Shown here: in pieces, positions 24,930-32,713 of the stretch
Numbering within the stretch: the stretch's first letter is position 1
Layout: each line of letters starts with the position of its first letter
DNA from: Micromonospora sp. NBC_01813
Lineage (GTDB): Bacteria > Actinomycetota > Actinomycetes > Mycobacteriales > Micromonosporaceae
Assembly: GCF_035917335.1 (NCBI RefSeq)
Contig: NZ_CP109067.1
Location: 4,897,001 to 4,961,000 of the forward strand
Length of the DNA: 64,000 bases
Direction: 5' to 3'
Position numbers and translations under genes: made by a program
The notes under the pieces: model-generated
The model's database searches: none
Seen by the model: only the letters and a program-made list of their open reading frames with translations
Told to the model about the DNA's origin: nothing

Positions 24930-25709
24930 CTACCGGGCCGACGAACCCACCAGCACCGGGCCACGCCCGCCCGTACCGGCGTCGTCCGGCTCGTCGGCGA
25001 GTAGCCGCGCCAACGCCGTAGCCCGGTCCGTGGACACCGCACAGCCGGCCGCACGCACCTGCCGGGCCAACTCGTCACGGGTGACCCGCCGGCCGGCAGA
25101 GCGGATCTCAGCGGCCACCGTGCGGGCAACCCGCATCACGTCGTCCTCAGGTCCGGGTCCGTCCTGACCGTCGTCCTGACCGTCCCGGTACCCGTCGCCG
25201 ACCAGGGAGGTCGACCCGGTCGACGCCGACCGGCGCCCGTCGGCGATCGGACGACCGGACCTGGTCAGCACCTCGACCGCGAGTAGGAAACTGACTGCCG
25301 GCACAGCAGCGACCAGCCGGGCCGTTGGGGTCGGCTCCGCGCTGGCGATGTTCGCCGCCACCGTGGCGAGCACACCGAACACCAACGCGACCCGGGCCGA
25401 CCACCGCGGCCGCCGGTGGTGCCGCTTGTCGTCGACCAGGGCCATCGTGCCGACGACGATCAGGCCGTCAACGGCGAGGGGCAGCAGCGCGGCGACGCTG
25501 GCCGGCTCGCCGGCGGACCGGGCCACAGCGGCGATGTGCATCCACGACGCGTACCCGGCGACCAGGGCGACGACAACAGCCGCTGCCCTCGACGCGAGGG
25601 TGGTCACCGGGGCGGCCGGCCGGTGGGCGACCTGCCACGCTACGGCGCCGATGGTGACACCGACCAGGCCGGCGCCGAACGCGGCGAGCAGTACAAGGGA
25701 ATGGGGCAT
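24930..25709 (-). CDS. DUF2637 membrane protein (SpdB-like)
   Basis: 259 aa. Residues 1-150 hold about four membrane helices with the DUF2637 pattern YASWMHIAAVARSAGEPASVAALLPLAVDGLIVVGTMAL. Residues 150-190 are a charged linker. The C-terminal part (VMRVARTVAAEIRSAGRRVTRDELARQVRAAG) is a wHTH-like segment. DUF2637/Spd proteins are typical of actinobacterial conjugative elements and linked to plasmid spread in mycelia. Here they appear without the TraB/FtsK pump that normally accompanies them. Confidence 0.8.
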   Translation of the reverse strand: MPHSLVLLAAFGAGLVGVTIGAVAWQVAHRPAAPVTTLASRAAAVVVALVAGYASWMHIAAVARSAGEPASVAALLPLAVDGLIVVGTMALVDDKRHHRRPRWSARVALVFGVLATVAANIASAEPTPTARLVAAVPAVSFLLAVEVLTRSGRPIADGRRSASTGSTSLVGDGYRDGQDDGQDGPGPEDDVMRVARTVAAEIRSAGRRVTRDELARQVRAAGCAVSTDRATALARLLADEPDDAGTGGRGPVLVGSSAR

Positions 25710-25778
25710 CGGGACATCCGTTCTGGGGAGTGTGGGGCCCGGCCCTCGACGGGGCCGGGCCCTGGGAAGTGGGGCGGG

Positions 25779-26105
25779 TCAGCGCAGGAGCTGCGGGCGG
25801 CGGCTCGACGGCCGGCCGAACGCGGTACCGCCGTCGAGCTGCCGGCGCGCGTCCTCGACAACCTCGATACGCGGCACCGACACGGGGATGTGATTGCGGC
25901 GGACGACGACGATCACGTCCGCCAGGCCGTCGAGCAGCAGCCGGAACACGGTCTGCCAGCGGTCACCGTCGGGGTTGTCGATGATCACCGACGCCAGGTC
26001 GTAGCCCTGCCGGGTGCACCAGTCGATGCCCTGTTCCTGCGCCCGTGCCAGGTCGCCGCCGGTCTGCAGGTCACGCAGGTACAGGCAGGCGCGTAGGGCG
26101 GTCAC
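25779..26105 (-). CDS. Resolvase-N-like mini-protein
   Basis: 108 aa from the GTG at 26105 (GTGA overlap with the upstream gene). RACLYLRDLQTGGDLARAQEQGIDWCTRQGYD, then VFRLLLDGLADVIVVV, resembles the start of serine-recombinase catalytic domains. However, the nucleophilic serine position reads TGG and the large C-terminal part is absent, so recombinase activity is unlikely. It may be a regulatory or dead domain. It belongs to the leftward operon that begins at 27249. Confidence 0.6.
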   Translation of the reverse strand: MTALRACLYLRDLQTGGDLARAQEQGIDWCTRQGYDLASVIIDNPDGDRWQTVFRLLLDGLADVIVVVRRNHIPVSVPRIEVVEDARRQLDGGTAFGRPSSRRPQLLR

Positions 26106-26398
26106 CGGTCGGCTCCGACCTGGTCGAGCAGGTCGACGCCGTTGAGCAGCGCGGCGGCCAGCTGGCAGGCCTCGGCCTTGGTCAGGTCGTCCTTGACGAA
26201 CACCGCGAGCTCGACGCCGTCGAGGGCACCCGTCGCCAGGTCCTGGCAGGCGTACAGCAGCACGGTCGCCTTGTCCTCGCCGTCGCGGTCGATGTCGAGC
26301 AGGGTCCGCGAGTGGTCCCGCGAGCCCATCACCATGTCGTGGTCGGTGATCGGCCCGTGGGCGGCGGTGCACCACTCGGGGCACGCCAGCGCGTTCAC
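26102..26398 (-). CDS. DUF6907-domain protein
   Basis: 98 aa from the GTG at 26398. CPEWCTAAHG, HSRTLLDIDRDG and VKDDLTKAEACQLAAALLNGVDLLDQV match the DUF6907 pattern (CxxWC near the start, then two beta strands and a helix). It is paralogous to the C-terminal half of the upstream gene. Starts and stops overlap by GTGA on both sides. Function unknown, but the family is common on actinobacterial integrative elements. Confidence 0.75.
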   Translation of the reverse strand: MNALACPEWCTAAHGPITDHDMVMGSRDHSRTLLDIDRDGEDKATVLLYACQDLATGALDGVELAVFVKDDLTKAEACQLAAALLNGVDLLDQVGADR

Positions 26399-27249
26399 CG
26401 CAGGCCGCCGGTCAGCTGCGACACCAGCGGGCCCGGCACGTCCCGCCGGCCGGGCAGCACACCGTCGAGCAGATCGGCACCGCGCAGCAACGCCGCCGCC
26501 GCCTGCCGCGCCTCGGCAGCCGTCAGGACGTCCTTCGCCTCGACCGACACGGCCGGCGCGTCGTGGTCGACGCCGTCGAGGTCCTCGCACGCCGACACCT
26601 CGACCCTGACCGCCAGCTGGTCGCCGTGGTCGATCCGCAGCAGGGTCCGCGAGTGCAGCCGCGAACCGGTCTCGACGTCGGCCGGTTCCCGCCGGCCGTG
26701 GTCGAGGGTGCACCACAGTGGGCAGCGGCCGCCGTCCTTCGCCGCCTGGTCGTCGCTGCGCCGGGCGGTGCGGTAGCCGAGTTCCATGCCGAGGTTGAAC
26801 ATCGCGAGCACGTCACGGCCGGTGTAGACCTGCCCGGCGTTGTAGACCTTCTCGACCAGCGCCCGGTCAGCGTCGGCCTGGTCGACGGGCACCGGGCCGT
26901 CGAGCGGCGACCAGGCCGGGTCGGTGTCCGTCTGCTCGTCGACGAGCTGGGCCGGCACCTGCCCGGCGGTGGGGGCGGTCAGCGCCACGGCGGTCGGGCC
27001 GGTGTAGTCCATGCCGTCGCCGCAGCGCTTCACCTGGCCCATCGGGGCGGGGCGGTGCGGAATCACGTGCGAGGTGAAGCCGGCGAACGTCAGCGACCAG
27101 GCAGCCGGAACGAGGTGCCCGGCGCACACGTACACCGACGCGTCGAGGTTGCCGTGAGCGTCGGCGGCGGCCTCGATCCGGTGGGCGGCCGGCTCGCCGC
27201 AGCGTGGTAGGTCGTTCGGCAACGGGTTGGGGGTGGGTACGGTGTTCAT
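26395..27249 (-). CDS. DUF6907-containing two-part protein
   Basis: 284 aa. Residues 1-130 contain paired Cys residues (RCGEPAAHRIEA, YVCAGHL, KRCGDGMDYTGP), suggesting a small metal site. Residues 130-170 include RALVEKVYNAGQVYTGRDVLAMFNLGMELGYRTA. Residues 180-275 (CPLWCTLDHG to AAALLRGADLLDGV) are a DUF6907 domain. It is the first gene of a leftward operon whose promoter region carries the inverted operator at 27357-27388. The protein is repeated in miniature by the next gene, a local duplication. Confidence 0.75.
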   Translation of the reverse strand: MNTVPTPNPLPNDLPRCGEPAAHRIEAAADAHGNLDASVYVCAGHLVPAAWSLTFAGFTSHVIPHRPAPMGQVKRCGDGMDYTGPTAVALTAPTAGQVPAQLVDEQTDTDPAWSPLDGPVPVDQADADRALVEKVYNAGQVYTGRDVLAMFNLGMELGYRTARRSDDQAAKDGGRCPLWCTLDHGRREPADVETGSRLHSRTLLRIDHGDQLAVRVEVSACEDLDGVDHDAPAVSVEAKDVLTAAEARQAAAALLRGADLLDGVLPGRRDVPGPLVSQLTGGLR

Positions 27250-27356
27250 GGGTCAGGACTCGCTTCCTGATCAAGGCTCCCGGCTGGTGCTCGCAACACC
27301 GCCGGGGGCCGTCCAATGTAAACGGCCGTGTAGCAGAACTTGTAGCGACACGACAA

Positions 27357-27388
27357 CGTCCGCGCAAGTACGCTAACTTACGCGGACG
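27357..27388. promoter_or_regulatory. Inverted operator upstream of the DUF6907 operon
   Basis: CGTCCGCGCAAGT (27357-27369) and ACTTACGCGGACG (27376-27388) pair with one mismatch around six bases. The half-site matches the motifs at 19251-19360, pointing to one regulator for both ends of the element. Confidence 0.6.
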
Positions 27389-27444
27389 GTCGCTGACAAG
27401 GGTTTACGGCATCTGGCGAACGTTGGCGGACGCCATGCCCCGAC

Positions 27445-27491
27445 CTACGGATCAGAAGGTTAGGGGTTCGAGTCCCTTCGGGCGCGCCACA
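27445..27491 (+). repeat. Attachment site copy 2 (tRNA-Arg 3' end)
   Basis: Identical over 47 bp to the copy at 17363. It marks the right end of the 10.1-kb element. The upstream bases do not form the 5' half of a tRNA. Confidence 0.85.
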
Positions 27492-27521
27492 GCCCCCCTG
27501 AACTGCATGTTCAGGGGGGCT
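27491..27521. terminator. Perfect hairpin after attachment site 2
   Basis: AGCCCCCCTGAAC (27491-27503) pairs with GTTCAGGGGGGCT (27509-27521) around five bases, followed by TTCGT. A typical post-tRNA terminator. Confidence 0.75.
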
Positions 27522-27621
27522 TTCGTCTGTCCGGGCGATGGCACAGCGCTCACACAGCATCTTATTCTTCGGATCTGCCGCCGAGCGCTGTAGAGCCGCA
27601 CCCCTCCCCCGGAGCAGACGC

Positions 27622-27784
27622 ATGGACGCGAACGACCTCACGCTCGCCTCGTACGAGCGCCACCTACGGATCAAGCGCCGCAGCCCGCGCACCATCCAGG
27701 GCTACCGCGAGGCCCTGGGCCAGCTGATCGCCCACCACGATGGCGCCGACCTCACCGAGATGACCCGCGCCGAGGTGGAGGCGT
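27622..27784 (+). pseudogene. Tyrosine recombinase, N-terminal fragment cut by an IS
   Basis: From the ATG at 27622, LTLASYERHLRIKRRSPRTIQGYREALGQLIAHH, then LTEMTRAEVEALYL, is the SAM-like N-terminal domain of a XerC/D-type recombinase. About 54 residues remain; coding then passes into the IS terminus at 27785. No catalytic part is found on the other side of the IS. It may have been the integrase of the second element. Confidence 0.75.
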
Positions 27785-28992
27785 TGTACCTGCCGAAAAG
27801 GTCATCCGGGCAGGTCAGGCGGCATGTTCGTATTCGTGGAGGATGCCGCCGAGGCGGTCACGTCGGTGGATGTTCAGGCGGGCGAGACGGTCCGGGTCGG
27901 TGATCGGTTCGGGCAGTGGCGCGAGTGGCCGGACGTTGGAGATGCCCTGATGAGGGCGATGCTCGTTGTAGAAGACCTCGTATTCGCGAAGCGCGTGCCG
28001 CAAGTGCCGCTGGTGGAGGATCAGCGTCCGGTCGAGGAGTTCACGCCGGCAGGTCCGGACCCAGCGTTCCATGATCGCGTTCATCCGGGGTACCCGGACT
28101 CCGCTGAGGACCATGTCGATACCGACGTCGGCGAGGACGGTGTCGAACAGGACCGGGTACTTGCCGTCCCTGTCCCGGATCATGTATTTCACCTGGCAGC
28201 CGGCGTCTTCCAGGTCCATCACCAGGTTGCGTGCGGTCTGGGTCACCCAGGCTGCGGTCGGGTGCGCTGTCACGCCGAGGAGTCGGATGCGGCGGGTGGC
28301 ATGCCCGATGACGGCCAGGACGTAGAGGCGGGTGCCGGTCAGCGTGGTCGTCTCGAAGAAGTCCGCGGCAATGACGGCGTGGGCCTGGGAGCGCAGGAAC
28401 GCCGCCCAGGAGCTGCTGGTGCGCTCGGGTGCCGGATCGACACCCGCCTCTTTCAGGATCTCCCAGACGGTGGACGCGGCGACCTTGACGCCCAGCACGA
28501 GCAGTTCGCCGTGGATACGGCGGTATCCCCAGGCGGGGTTCTCCGAGGCCAGGCGCAGGACCAGCCGGCGGATCGACCGGACGGTTCGTGGCCGCCCGGC
28601 CGGGTGGGGCCGGGAACGGCGGGCGTGCCGGTGGGCGATCAGGTCCCGGTGCCAGCGCAGCACGGTCTCCGGGCGCACCAGCAACCGCAGACGGTTGCGC
28701 ACGGTTCGCGGCAGCGAGTGCAGCAGAGCCGCGAGCCAGGCCCGGTCCGCCGGGGGTGAACCGGACCCGGTCGCCGTGCAGTTGCCGTTCGAGCACCATG
28801 ATCTGGTGCAGCAGGCCGGAGTGTTGGTCACGCCGAGGTACGCCAGTCGGAACAGCACACCCCATCGTCGCGCAGCGCTCGACGTCGACCACTGTCGCGA
28901 TTCAGCCGCCCGAACCCGCGCCGGAGCCGACCGCTCCAGGCTTGCTGATCAACAAGCTGCGACCAGGAGGGATGAGGTTTTCGGCATCCACA
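27785..28992 (-). mobile_element. Insertion sequence of about 1.2 kb (rve-type)
   Basis: Ends TGTACCTGCCGAAAAGG (27785) and, inverted, TGTGGATGCCGAAAACC (ending at 28992) form imperfect terminal repeats that share TGCCGAAAA and CTCATCC-type blocks. The single transposase gene reads leftward. No clear target duplication is seen. Confidence 0.65.
27815..28858 (-). CDS. rve-type (IS3/IS481-like) transposase, probably frameshifted at the N-terminus
   Basis: 347 aa as an open frame. From PADRAWLAALLHSL onward it is a full integrase-core transposase: an HTH region (VLRWHRDLIA, NPAWGYRRIHGEL), then DDE residues in ADFFETTTL, MIRDRDGKY and the ERWVRTCRRELLDR segment, ending in YEVFYNEHRPHQG. The true N-terminal segment (QIMVLERQLHGDRVRFTP) lies in another frame and joins at a run of five C's near 28758. 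Either this copy is broken or frameshifting is programmed. Confidence 0.8.
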   Translation of the reverse strand: MLFRLAYLGVTNTPACCTRSWCSNGNCTATGSGSPPADRAWLAALLHSLPRTVRNRLRLLVRPETVLRWHRDLIAHRHARRSRPHPAGRPRTVRSIRRLVLRLASENPAWGYRRIHGELLVLGVKVAASTVWEILKEAGVDPAPERTSSSWAAFLRSQAHAVIAADFFETTTLTGTRLYVLAVIGHATRRIRLLGVTAHPTAAWVTQTARNLVMDLEDAGCQVKYMIRDRDGKYPVLFDTVLADVGIDMVLSGVRVPRMNAIMERWVRTCRRELLDRTLILHQRHLRHALREYEVFYNEHRPHQGISNVRPLAPLPEPITDPDRLARLNIHRRDRLGGILHEYEHAA

Positions 28993-29092
28993 CACCAGCA
29001 ATCCGCTTCCCGGCGTCCGCTCCCGGCACCTGGCCGCACGCCCACCCTGAGGTGCGTCGATCGTATTGTCTGCCCGTTTCCCGCCGACGCGG

Positions 29093-29449
29093 TCAGGCCG
29101 CGTCGGCGTGGCCCTCGCCAGTGTGCGCGGTGACGATACGGCGGAGCACATCGAGGGCATGCTCGGCCTCGTGCTGGCCAACCGGCGCGGTACGGGTCGC
29201 CACGTACCCAGTCAAGGCGTCGCGGACGACGTCGGACCGGCGGGTCGCCGACTCCCCGGCGATACGGTCGAGCTGCTCGACGAGCGCGACGGGCAGCCGG
29301 ATGCTCACCAGCATCATCGGCGCCTCCGGTACGCCACCGGTCGCCGGCACCGCGGTCATCGACCTGATCACCGGCGCCAGGCTGTCGGTGTTCTGAAACC
29401 AGGTGATGACCTCGTCCTTGCTCATCCAGTCGAAATCCGGCTCACTCAC
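29093..29449 (-). CDS. BrnA-like ribbon-helix-helix antitoxin
   Basis: 118 aa from the GTG at 29449, which overlaps the toxin stop (GTGA). DWMSKDEVITWFQNT is followed by a ribbon-helix-helix MMLVSIRLPVALVEQLDRIA and RRSDVVRDALTGYVA. The order toxin-then-antitoxin and the N-terminal DEVITWF segment fit BrnA. The antitoxin would bind toxin and repress the operon. The pair lies between attachment copies 2 and 3 and may stabilise that DNA. Confidence 0.75.
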   Translation of the reverse strand: MSEPDFDWMSKDEVITWFQNTDSLAPVIRSMTAVPATGGVPEAPMMLVSIRLPVALVEQLDRIAGESATRRSDVVRDALTGYVATRTAPVGQHEAEHALDVLRRIVTAHTGEGHADAA

Positions 29450-29745
29450 AGGACCCGCCTCCTCCACTCATCCAGGTCCGCGCCAGCCAAGGCACGAACC
29501 CCCATGATCTTGTACGTCCCCGTGCCACCGATCCGGTCACACAACACGGCGATCACCCGGCCGCTGTCGGCCAACCCCATGACGATAAGCAGCAGGTCCC
29601 CGACCACCCGCTCATGACGCAAACCCGACGGTGCATACAACGCCTCGGTCGCCTCACCGACACCGACGTCGTTCCGACGAGCATTGGCCAGGCCCTCGTC
29701 GGTCCACACATACTCGCGTTCCCCCACCCACCGACCGTAACACAT
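29446..29745 (-). CDS. BrnT-like toxin
   Basis: 99 aa from the ATG at 29745. EREYVWTDEGLANARRNDVGVGEATEALY, then GRVIAVLCDR and YKIMGVRALAGADLDEWRRRV, has the layout of BrnT ribonuclease toxins (Trp near the start, GV-x-EA helix, strands, Arg-rich C-terminus). Similarity is moderate; another RelE-superfamily type is possible. It is the first gene of a two-gene operon with the RHH antitoxin. Confidence 0.65.
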   Translation of the reverse strand: MCYGRWVGEREYVWTDEGLANARRNDVGVGEATEALYAPSGLRHERVVGDLLLIVMGLADSGRVIAVLCDRIGGTGTYKIMGVRALAGADLDEWRRRVL

Positions 29746-29952
29746 CGTAATACGCGCTGTCGGCCGGACAGGCGACGACGCCCCACTCGGGCATGCGAGG
29801 AACACCCCACACGACTACCCCTACCAATTCCCCCACCCGCACACCACCGGACCCGGCGAGACAGACACGGTCAACCGCCCCACGACACCCCGCCGAGAGA
29901 ACCGTCGCCGCGCACCTGCCCAACACGAGGAAGACAGGGAAGGACGACCCCG

Positions 29953-29995
29953 CTACGGATCAGAAGGTTAGGGGTTCGAGTCCCTTCGGGCGCGC
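29953..29995 (+). repeat. Attachment site copy 3 (tRNA-Arg 3' end)
   Basis: Identical over 43 bp to the other two copies, but diverges after GGGCGCGC (no CCA). It marks a second insertion to the right of the 10.1-kb element. The decayed integrase at 30003-30816 reads toward it, just as the active integrase reads toward copy 1. Confidence 0.85.
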
Positions 29996-30002
29996 AAGAT
30001 CA

Positions 30003-30816
30003 TCAGGGGGTCTGACCTGCCGAAACGGCAGCAAGACCCTTTCTGTCGTCCGGCCGGTGTGGACGATGGGTGTCACGTGGGTGCGACGTGGGTGCCACGC
30101 CCGTCGGCGGCTTTCCCGAGCCTATCGGCCTGTTGACCTGCGGTTTCGCCGCTGCGACCGGGGCGGTGGGAGTCGGGGCACCTGGTTTCGGCCGGCGGGT
30201 CGGCCGGTTGTTCCGGGCCTTGTTCCTGATCTTCCTACGGGTGCGGCGGGCCGCGTTCAGGACGAGGTTGGCGGTGGCGTCGGCGCAGCGCCGCTGCGCC
30301 TCGGGTAGCACGCTGATGTAGTTCGGCGGTGATCACGACGCTGCAATGCCCGAGGAGATCCTGCAGGGTCTTCAGGTCGGCGGCAGCCCTGTGCGCTGGA
30401 CGAGTTTGCGGAACCGGGTAGTGGCGTAGTTCGGGTTGATCGGCAGCCCGTCGGGGCTGGTGAACACGTACCCGGTGTCGGTCCAGGGCGTGCCGGCGGC
30501 GGTGGCCCCGCTGCTCTGGCCGAGTTGACGGCAGCGGTGCGCGCGCAGGACCTGGACGGTGCGTTTATCCAGGGCGACAGCGCGGCGTCCGGCGGGGGGT
30601 CTTCGGGTCGCCTTCGACGAAGGTGTAGCCGGCGGTGGTGCGGTTACGCTCCACCGTCAGAACGCCCTGGTCGAGGTTGATGTCGACCCACCGGAGGCCA
30701 CAGTCCTCACCACGCCGTAGGCCTCGCAGCGCGCTCAGCCACCAGAACGCGAACAGCGAATCGTCGGTCACCGCCCCGAGGAAATCGGCGAGTTGGTCGG
30801 CGGTGTCGGGGTACAA
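30003..30816 (-). pseudogene. Decayed tyrosine integrase of a second integrative element
   Basis: Minus-strand pieces read, in order, LSALRGLRRGEDCGLRW (catalytic Arg box), VLTVERNRTTAGYTFVEGDP, then in other frames DKRTVQVLRAHR, YVFTSPDGLPINPNYATTRF, DLKTLQDLLGH and the tail LPEAQRRCADATANLVLNAA. The His-x-Leu-Arg box is deleted and several frames are needed, so it is dead. The N-terminal half is missing beyond about 30816. Further scraps of the same gene lie near 34440-34598 and 36413-36478. Confidence 0.8.
30008..30039. terminator. Hairpin after attachment site 3
   Basis: Outer GGGTCT/AGACCC and inner CTGCCG/CGGCAG helices with a loop of three A's, followed by TTTCT. Confidence 0.6.
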
Positions 30817-31380
30817 GCTCGTCTACATAGGCGCGTACGGCTAGGTGTACAGAGCTTTGTCGTACCCGCTGCAAGGACAAATGATCAACAAGTTGGAGGC
30901 CCCAGCCGAGGTGGCTGCAGACCTTGCAGAGGCAGCCGGGACCGGCGTGCTTCTGGCAGCGGGCCGTGAGCATGGAGGAGCTTCGGCGCGCAGCCGCAGC
31001 CAGGCGCTGTCATCGGTAGCAAGCCGACCCGCAGCCGCGCAGCGGCGAGGAGGGGAAGCGGCGCGGTAGGGATCTTGAGGTCGCGGCGCCCCCGCACGGG
31101 CCAACATCTGGTACAGCGCAGATCCTGCCGTCATGGTGTGTACGTGTGGCCGTACTTGCCTGTGTACTTCAAGCCGTACCCCGACAGGCGGTCCAGACCG
31201 GCACTGCCGGCCGGTCACCGGTCCGTTCCCACTGTCGACGCGGGCCTCGGTCCACACCTTCGCGTGGGGCTGCTGGTAGCCGGTGATCTCGATGTGCCGG
31301 GCCTCGACAGGCCGGCAAGGACCGCCCGGTCAGCCGGTTCCAGATCTGGACGGCGTACTTGCCGACGAAGGACCGGGCTG
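30817..31380. other. Scrambled stretch without a supported gene
   Basis: Lies between the decayed integrase and a truncated transposase. Minus-strand frames (for example KYAVQIWNRLTGRSL and HAKVWTEARVDSGNG) look like protein but change frame repeatedly and match nothing I recognise. Probably debris of the former element, perhaps its replication gene. Confidence 0.4.
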
Positions 31381-32083
31381 TCGGCGCATTCAGGGTGAGA
31401 TGATCGGCCTGGGCTACCGACTCGCGGCCAGCACGATCTGGGCGATCCTGACCACCACCGGTGCAGGTCCGGCTCCACGACGTGCGGGACCGACCTGGAC
31501 CGAGTTCCTCACCACCCAGGCCAAAGGCATCCTGGCCTGCGACTTCCTACACGTCGACACCATCGGACTAACCCGCATCTACGTCCTGTTTCTCATGGAG
31601 ATCGCGACCCGGCGAGTCCACCTCCTGGGCGCCACGACCAGCCCGACCGGCGAGTGGGTGGCGCAGCAGGCCCACAACCTCATGATGGACCTGGGCGAGC
31701 ATGCCGGCCAGTTCCGGTTCCTGATCCGGGACCGGGACACCAAGTACACCGCCGCATTCGACACCGTCTTCCACGCCGAGGGTGTCGAGGTGCTCCGAAC
31801 ACCACCGCAGGCACCCCGGGCCAACGCCTTCGCGGAGCGCTGGGTCCGCACCATCCGGCGGGAGTGCCTGGACCGGATCCTGATCTACAACACCCGACAT
31901 CTGCTCGTCGTGCTGCCGGAGTACCTGGCGCACTACAACCGGCATCGCCCGCATCAGGGTCACGGACAACGCCCCCCTGACCGCGACACGATCCCAGCCC
32001 CGGTGACCGACCTGGATGCCGTCCGAGTACGACGCAGGAAGGCCGTCCACGCGTTGATCAACGAGTACGAGCAGGCCGCGTAG
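31381..32083 (+). pseudogene. rve-type transposase, N-terminally truncated
   Basis: From about 31381 the frame reads CRRIQGEMIGLGYRLAASTIW, then the DDE core (ACDFLHVDTIGLTRIYVLF, FLIRDRDTKYTAAFDTVF, NAFAERWVRTIRRECLDR) and YNRHRPHQGHGQRPP. The N-terminal 100 or so residues are replaced by unrelated sequence. It is related to the copy at 27815 but clearly a different lineage. The right IS end follows at 32190. Confidence 0.75.
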
Positions 32084-32144
32084 CCGAACCCGAGCCATCG
32101 AACAGGGCGCCAACTCCGACCCAGATCGACCAAGCTCCACACCA

Positions 32145-32190
32145 CCAAAACCGCACTTCACCGGCCATGACCGAGTTTCCGAACGGTACA
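32145..32190 (-). repeat. Right terminus of the IS family
   Basis: Read on the minus strand from 32190 it begins TGTACCGTTCGGAAACTCGG, matching the left ends at 8329 and 34282. It shows that these fragments derive from one IS family with imperfect inverted termini of about 45 bp. Confidence 0.7.
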
Positions 32191-32203
32191 AGGTCATGCG
32201 CGT

Positions 32204-32398
32204 GTGGCCCCCGCCAAGACCCAGCAGAAGATCTCCGGCCCGGCTTCAGTCCGAAACCGTCACCGCTACCGCATTGCCGGCTACCTCAGCACCGCCCACA
32301 AGAACGGCATCAACACCCTCCACGCCTTCCGTGAGGCGCTCCTCGGCCAACCCTGGATCAGGAGCTTCGTTACGTCCGGCCACGTTCAGACCGCGTAG
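32204..32398 (+). pseudogene. IS66-type transposase, C-terminal remnant
   Basis: 64 residues: AKTQQKISGPASVRNRHRYRIAGYLSTAHKNGINTLHAFREALLGQPW. The QQKISG, YLSTAxKNGxN and LFREALxGxPW pattern is the conserved C-terminal end of IS66 TnpC. Nothing of the catalytic domain is left. Confidence 0.7.
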
Positions 32399-32713
32399 AG
32401 ACGAATCAGATTAGATCGTAATCTTACCTACAAAAACTACCAAGAACCGCTGTAATACGTAAAACTCAGGCCCCCATTGCTGCCCACCGAACATACATTG
32501 CATTGTTGTCCTTCCATCTCTAACGAGGGAGGGATCGGCGGCCGGCGACGGATCATGACTGCTCGCGACGAATCGCGCCCATCCGCCTGAGAGGAGGTGG
32601 CGAAATGCAGGCATTGTTTCGTTTGGCCTCAATGACAGCTTCTGAGATCGAGTTCCTGACCGTCGGATTGGCCTACAAATAAGATGCCATCGCCACAGGA
32701 AGCAGGACTTCAC
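32399..32713. other. Lower-GC leader region of the CHAP gene
   Basis: About 315 bases, AT-richer than the surroundings, with no gene. It likely holds the promoter of the secreted CHAP protein and entered with it. Confidence 0.5.

Larger units (their letters stand above)
17363..27491. mobile_element. Integrative element of about 10.1 kb at a tRNA-Arg 3' end
   Basis: Bounded by two identical 47-bp direct repeats (17363-17409 and 27445-27491) that reproduce the anticodon-to-3' half of tRNA-Arg(ACG). The integrase gene lies just inside the left repeat and reads toward it, as in pSAM2-like actinobacterial elements. Cargo is HTH protein, excisionase, GIY-YIG protein, RepA-like helicase with iterons, 2OG oxygenase, AlpA-like protein, DUF2637, resolvase-like and two DUF6907 proteins. 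No FtsK/TraB-type translocase and no relaxase are visible, so it is either mobilised by other elements or a defective conjugative element. Inference: it replicates after excision. Confidence 0.85.

Noticed and set aside
25779-26105. Functional serine recombinase
   Set aside because: Too short, no catalytic serine at the expected place and no DNA-binding domain.
30817-31380. Replication-initiator gene (RepSA type) in the remnant zone
   Set aside because: Protein-like stretches exist on the minus strand but change frame often and lack the initiator's Cys and catalytic motifs that I could confirm.
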